Shown here piece after piece: positions 32,972-34,216 of a stretch of DNA of 34,216 nucleotides. Source of the DNA: Bacilli bacterium (GTDB lineage Bacteria > Bacillota_I > Bacilli_A > RF39 > UBA660); contig JAQVVC010000003.1 in the NCBI GenBank assembly GCA_028699175.1, positions 1-34,216 of the forward strand, read 5' to 3'. The first letter of the stretch is position 1; each line of letters begins with the position of its first letter. The notes under the pieces were generated by a model, which was not told where the DNA came from, made no database searches, and was given only the letters and a program-made list of their open reading frames with translations. Both the position numbers and the translations under genes were made by a program.

Positions 32972-34216
32972 TTAAAATGGTAATTTCATATTTCCAGTCG
33001 CCATTTTTTTCATCATATTTTTCATATTATCAAATTGTTTAAGTAAACGGTTTACCTCTTCAACACTTCTACCACTTCCTTTAGCTATTCTTTGTTTACG
33101 AGTCATTTTTAACACTTCGGGATGTTTTCTTTCATAAGGAGTCATCGATAATATTATCGCTTCAACATGAGCTAAATCTTTAGGATCAATATTAATATTA
33201 TTTAATCCCATATTACGAGCTCCGGGAAGCATTTTTAAAATATTTTCTAAAGGTCCTAATTTTTTAATTTGTTTCATATTTGTTAGAAAATCTTCTAAAT
33301 CATAATTACCCTTTTTCATTTTTTTAGATAAATCTAAAGCTTCTTCTTCATCAATAATATCACTTGCTTTTTCCGCAATCGATAAAATATCCCCCATATC
33401 AAGGATTCTTTCAGCCATTCTTTCAGGATAAAACTCAGATATGCCATCTAATTTTTCTGAATCTCCAACAAACTTAATTGGTACATTAGTTAAATGACGA
33501 ACCGATAAAGCAACCCCGCCTTTAGTATTACCATCCATTTTTGTTAAGATAGCTCCGGTTAAAGATAATTTATTATTAAAACCATTTATAACATTAATAG
33601 CATCTTGACCCATCATGGCATCAATTACTAATAAAATTTCATGAGGATTAACGATATTACTAATATCTTTTAATTCGTTCATTAAATCATCATCAATATG
33701 TAATCTCCCAGCTGTATCAATAATTATATAATCTAAACTATTTAATTTAGCATAATCTACTGCTTGTTTAACTATTTCGCGAGGATTTTCTTTTCCTTTT
33801 TCAAAAACCGGTATATTTAATGAAGAACCTATTTCTTTTAACTGATCAATAGCAGCAGGCCTATATATATCACAAGCTACTAACAAAGGCTTTTTATTAT
33901 GTTTCTTTCTAACATAATTAGCTATTTTACCACAGGTAGTAGTTTTACCCGATCCTTGAAGACCAGCAAGCATTATAATAGTCGGATTTTTATCTACTTT
34001 TAAAGGTTCATAATCATTACCTAATAAACTAATAAGCTCATCTTTAACTAGTTTAATAAATACTTCTTCAGGTTTTAAACTTTTAGAAACATCTAATCCC
34101 ATTACTTTATCTTTAACATTTTTCGTAAATTCTTTTACAACTTCATAATTAACATCAGCTTCTAATAAAGCCATTCTTATTTCTTTAATCGCATCACTAA
34201 TATTATCTTCAGTAAT
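32972..34216 (-). CDS. ffh: Signal recognition particle GTPase Ffh, 5' end outside the window
   Basis: Binds signal sequences of nascent membrane proteins and, with 4.5S/6S RNA, delivers ribosomes to FtsY. The frame is open to the window edge: 14 residues upstream of the tracked Met read ITEDNISDAIKEIR, typical of the Ffh N domain, so the track start is artificial. Visible motifs are MLAGLQGSGKTTTCGKIA (P-loop), DIYRPAAIDQL, IIDTAGRLHIDDDLM, TKMDGNTKGG and the GDSEKLDGISEFYPERMAERILDMGD closing element. The methionine-rich M domain ends the protein (MKKMATGNMKLPF). About 414 residues are visible; roughly 30 are missing. Confidence 0.97.
   Translation of the reverse strand: MTEDNISDAIKEIRMALLEADVNYEVVKEFTKNVKDKVMGLDVSKSLKPEEVFIKLVKDELISLLGNDYEPLKVDKNPTIIMLAGLQGSGKTTTCGKIANYVRKKHNKKPLLVACDIYRPAAIDQLKEIGSSLNIPVFEKGKENPREIVKQAVDYAKLNSLDYIIIDTAGRLHIDDDLMNELKDISNIVNPHEILLVIDAMMGQDAINVINGFNNKLSLTGAILTKMDGNTKGGVALSVRHLTNVPIKFVGDSEKLDGISEFYPERMAERILDMGDILSIAEKASDIIDEEEALDLSKKMKKGNYDLEDFLTNMKQIKKLGPLENILKMLPGARNMGLNNINIDPKDLAHVEAIILSMTPYERKHPEVLKMTRKQRIAKGSGRSVEEVNRLLKQFDNMKNMMKKMATGNMKLPF

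Noticed and set aside
32790-32975. Plus-strand ORF opposite cotD
   Set aside because: Crosses the hairpin and cotD start; no ribosome site.
1-34216. CRISPR arrays, insertion sequences, prophage genes or riboswitches
   Set aside because: I found no repeat-spacer arrays, transposase-like ORFs, phage genes or recognisable riboswitch leaders; gene spacing leaves little room for them.
1-34216. Mycoplasma-type code with TGA as Trp
   Set aside because: TGA ends prpC, rsgA and the scpA-upstream gene at sensible positions, and Trp in ThyA is TGG.

Overview
The window is AT-rich, densely packed bacterial chromosome. Almost all genes lie on the minus strand; only lexA and one kinase-like gene are on plus. 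TGA is used as a stop and Trp is TGG, so the code is standard and not mycoplasmal. Gene content and order point to Bacilli/Firmicutes: rlmN-prpC-prkC-rsgA-rpe, ezrA-nifZ-thiI, polA-mutM, scpAB, a Bacillus-type LexA with a CGAAC-N4-GTTCG box, and a CotD-like spore coat protein. An uncultured gut Bacilli lineage with a compact genome is my guess, but the sequence alone does not fix it.

Layout, left to right. (1) 1-3.3 kb: acyl-CoA synthetase, then thyA-folA. (2) 3.4-5.7 kb: an unknown single-pass membrane protein, scpA and scpB overlapping head to tail, then tRNA-Leu(CAA). (3) 5.7-8.8 kb: miaB and a large unknown membrane protein. (4) 8.8-9.8 kb: lexA and, divergent from it, a 45-codon membrane microprotein missing from the ORF track. 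Its consensus promoter carries a perfect LexA box in the spacer. (5) 9.8-14.8 kb: the rlmN-prpC-prkC-rsgA-rpe operon. (6) 14.8-18.5 kb: fmt, a small membrane protein, a CDP-alcohol phosphatidyltransferase and an AI-2E-family permease. (7) 18.5-25 kb: ezrA, nifZ, thiI, an untracked 54-codon gene, ackA, and a full-length NrnA phosphoesterase whose start appears to be AUC. (8) 25-27.4 kb: a BaiN/HI0933-type flavoprotein and, on plus, a stand-alone protein-kinase-like gene. (9) 27.4-30.8 kb: polA-mutM. (10) 30.8-34.2 kb: an unknown 472-residue protein, rpoZ, a CotD-like gene and the 5'-truncated ffh, which runs off the window.

Most genes are housekeeping: DNA replication and repair, chromosome segregation, tRNA and rRNA modification, translation initiation, Ser/Thr signalling and septation. 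Many starts in the ORF track are probably a few codons too long; I moved them where a Shine-Dalgarno sequence and family N-termini agree. The most interesting points are the SOS-controlled microprotein next to lexA (a positional counterpart of YneA/SosA division inhibitors), the AUC start of nrnA, a sigmaK/E-like promoter built into the apparent ffh terminator in front of cotD, and the isolated kinase-like gene.
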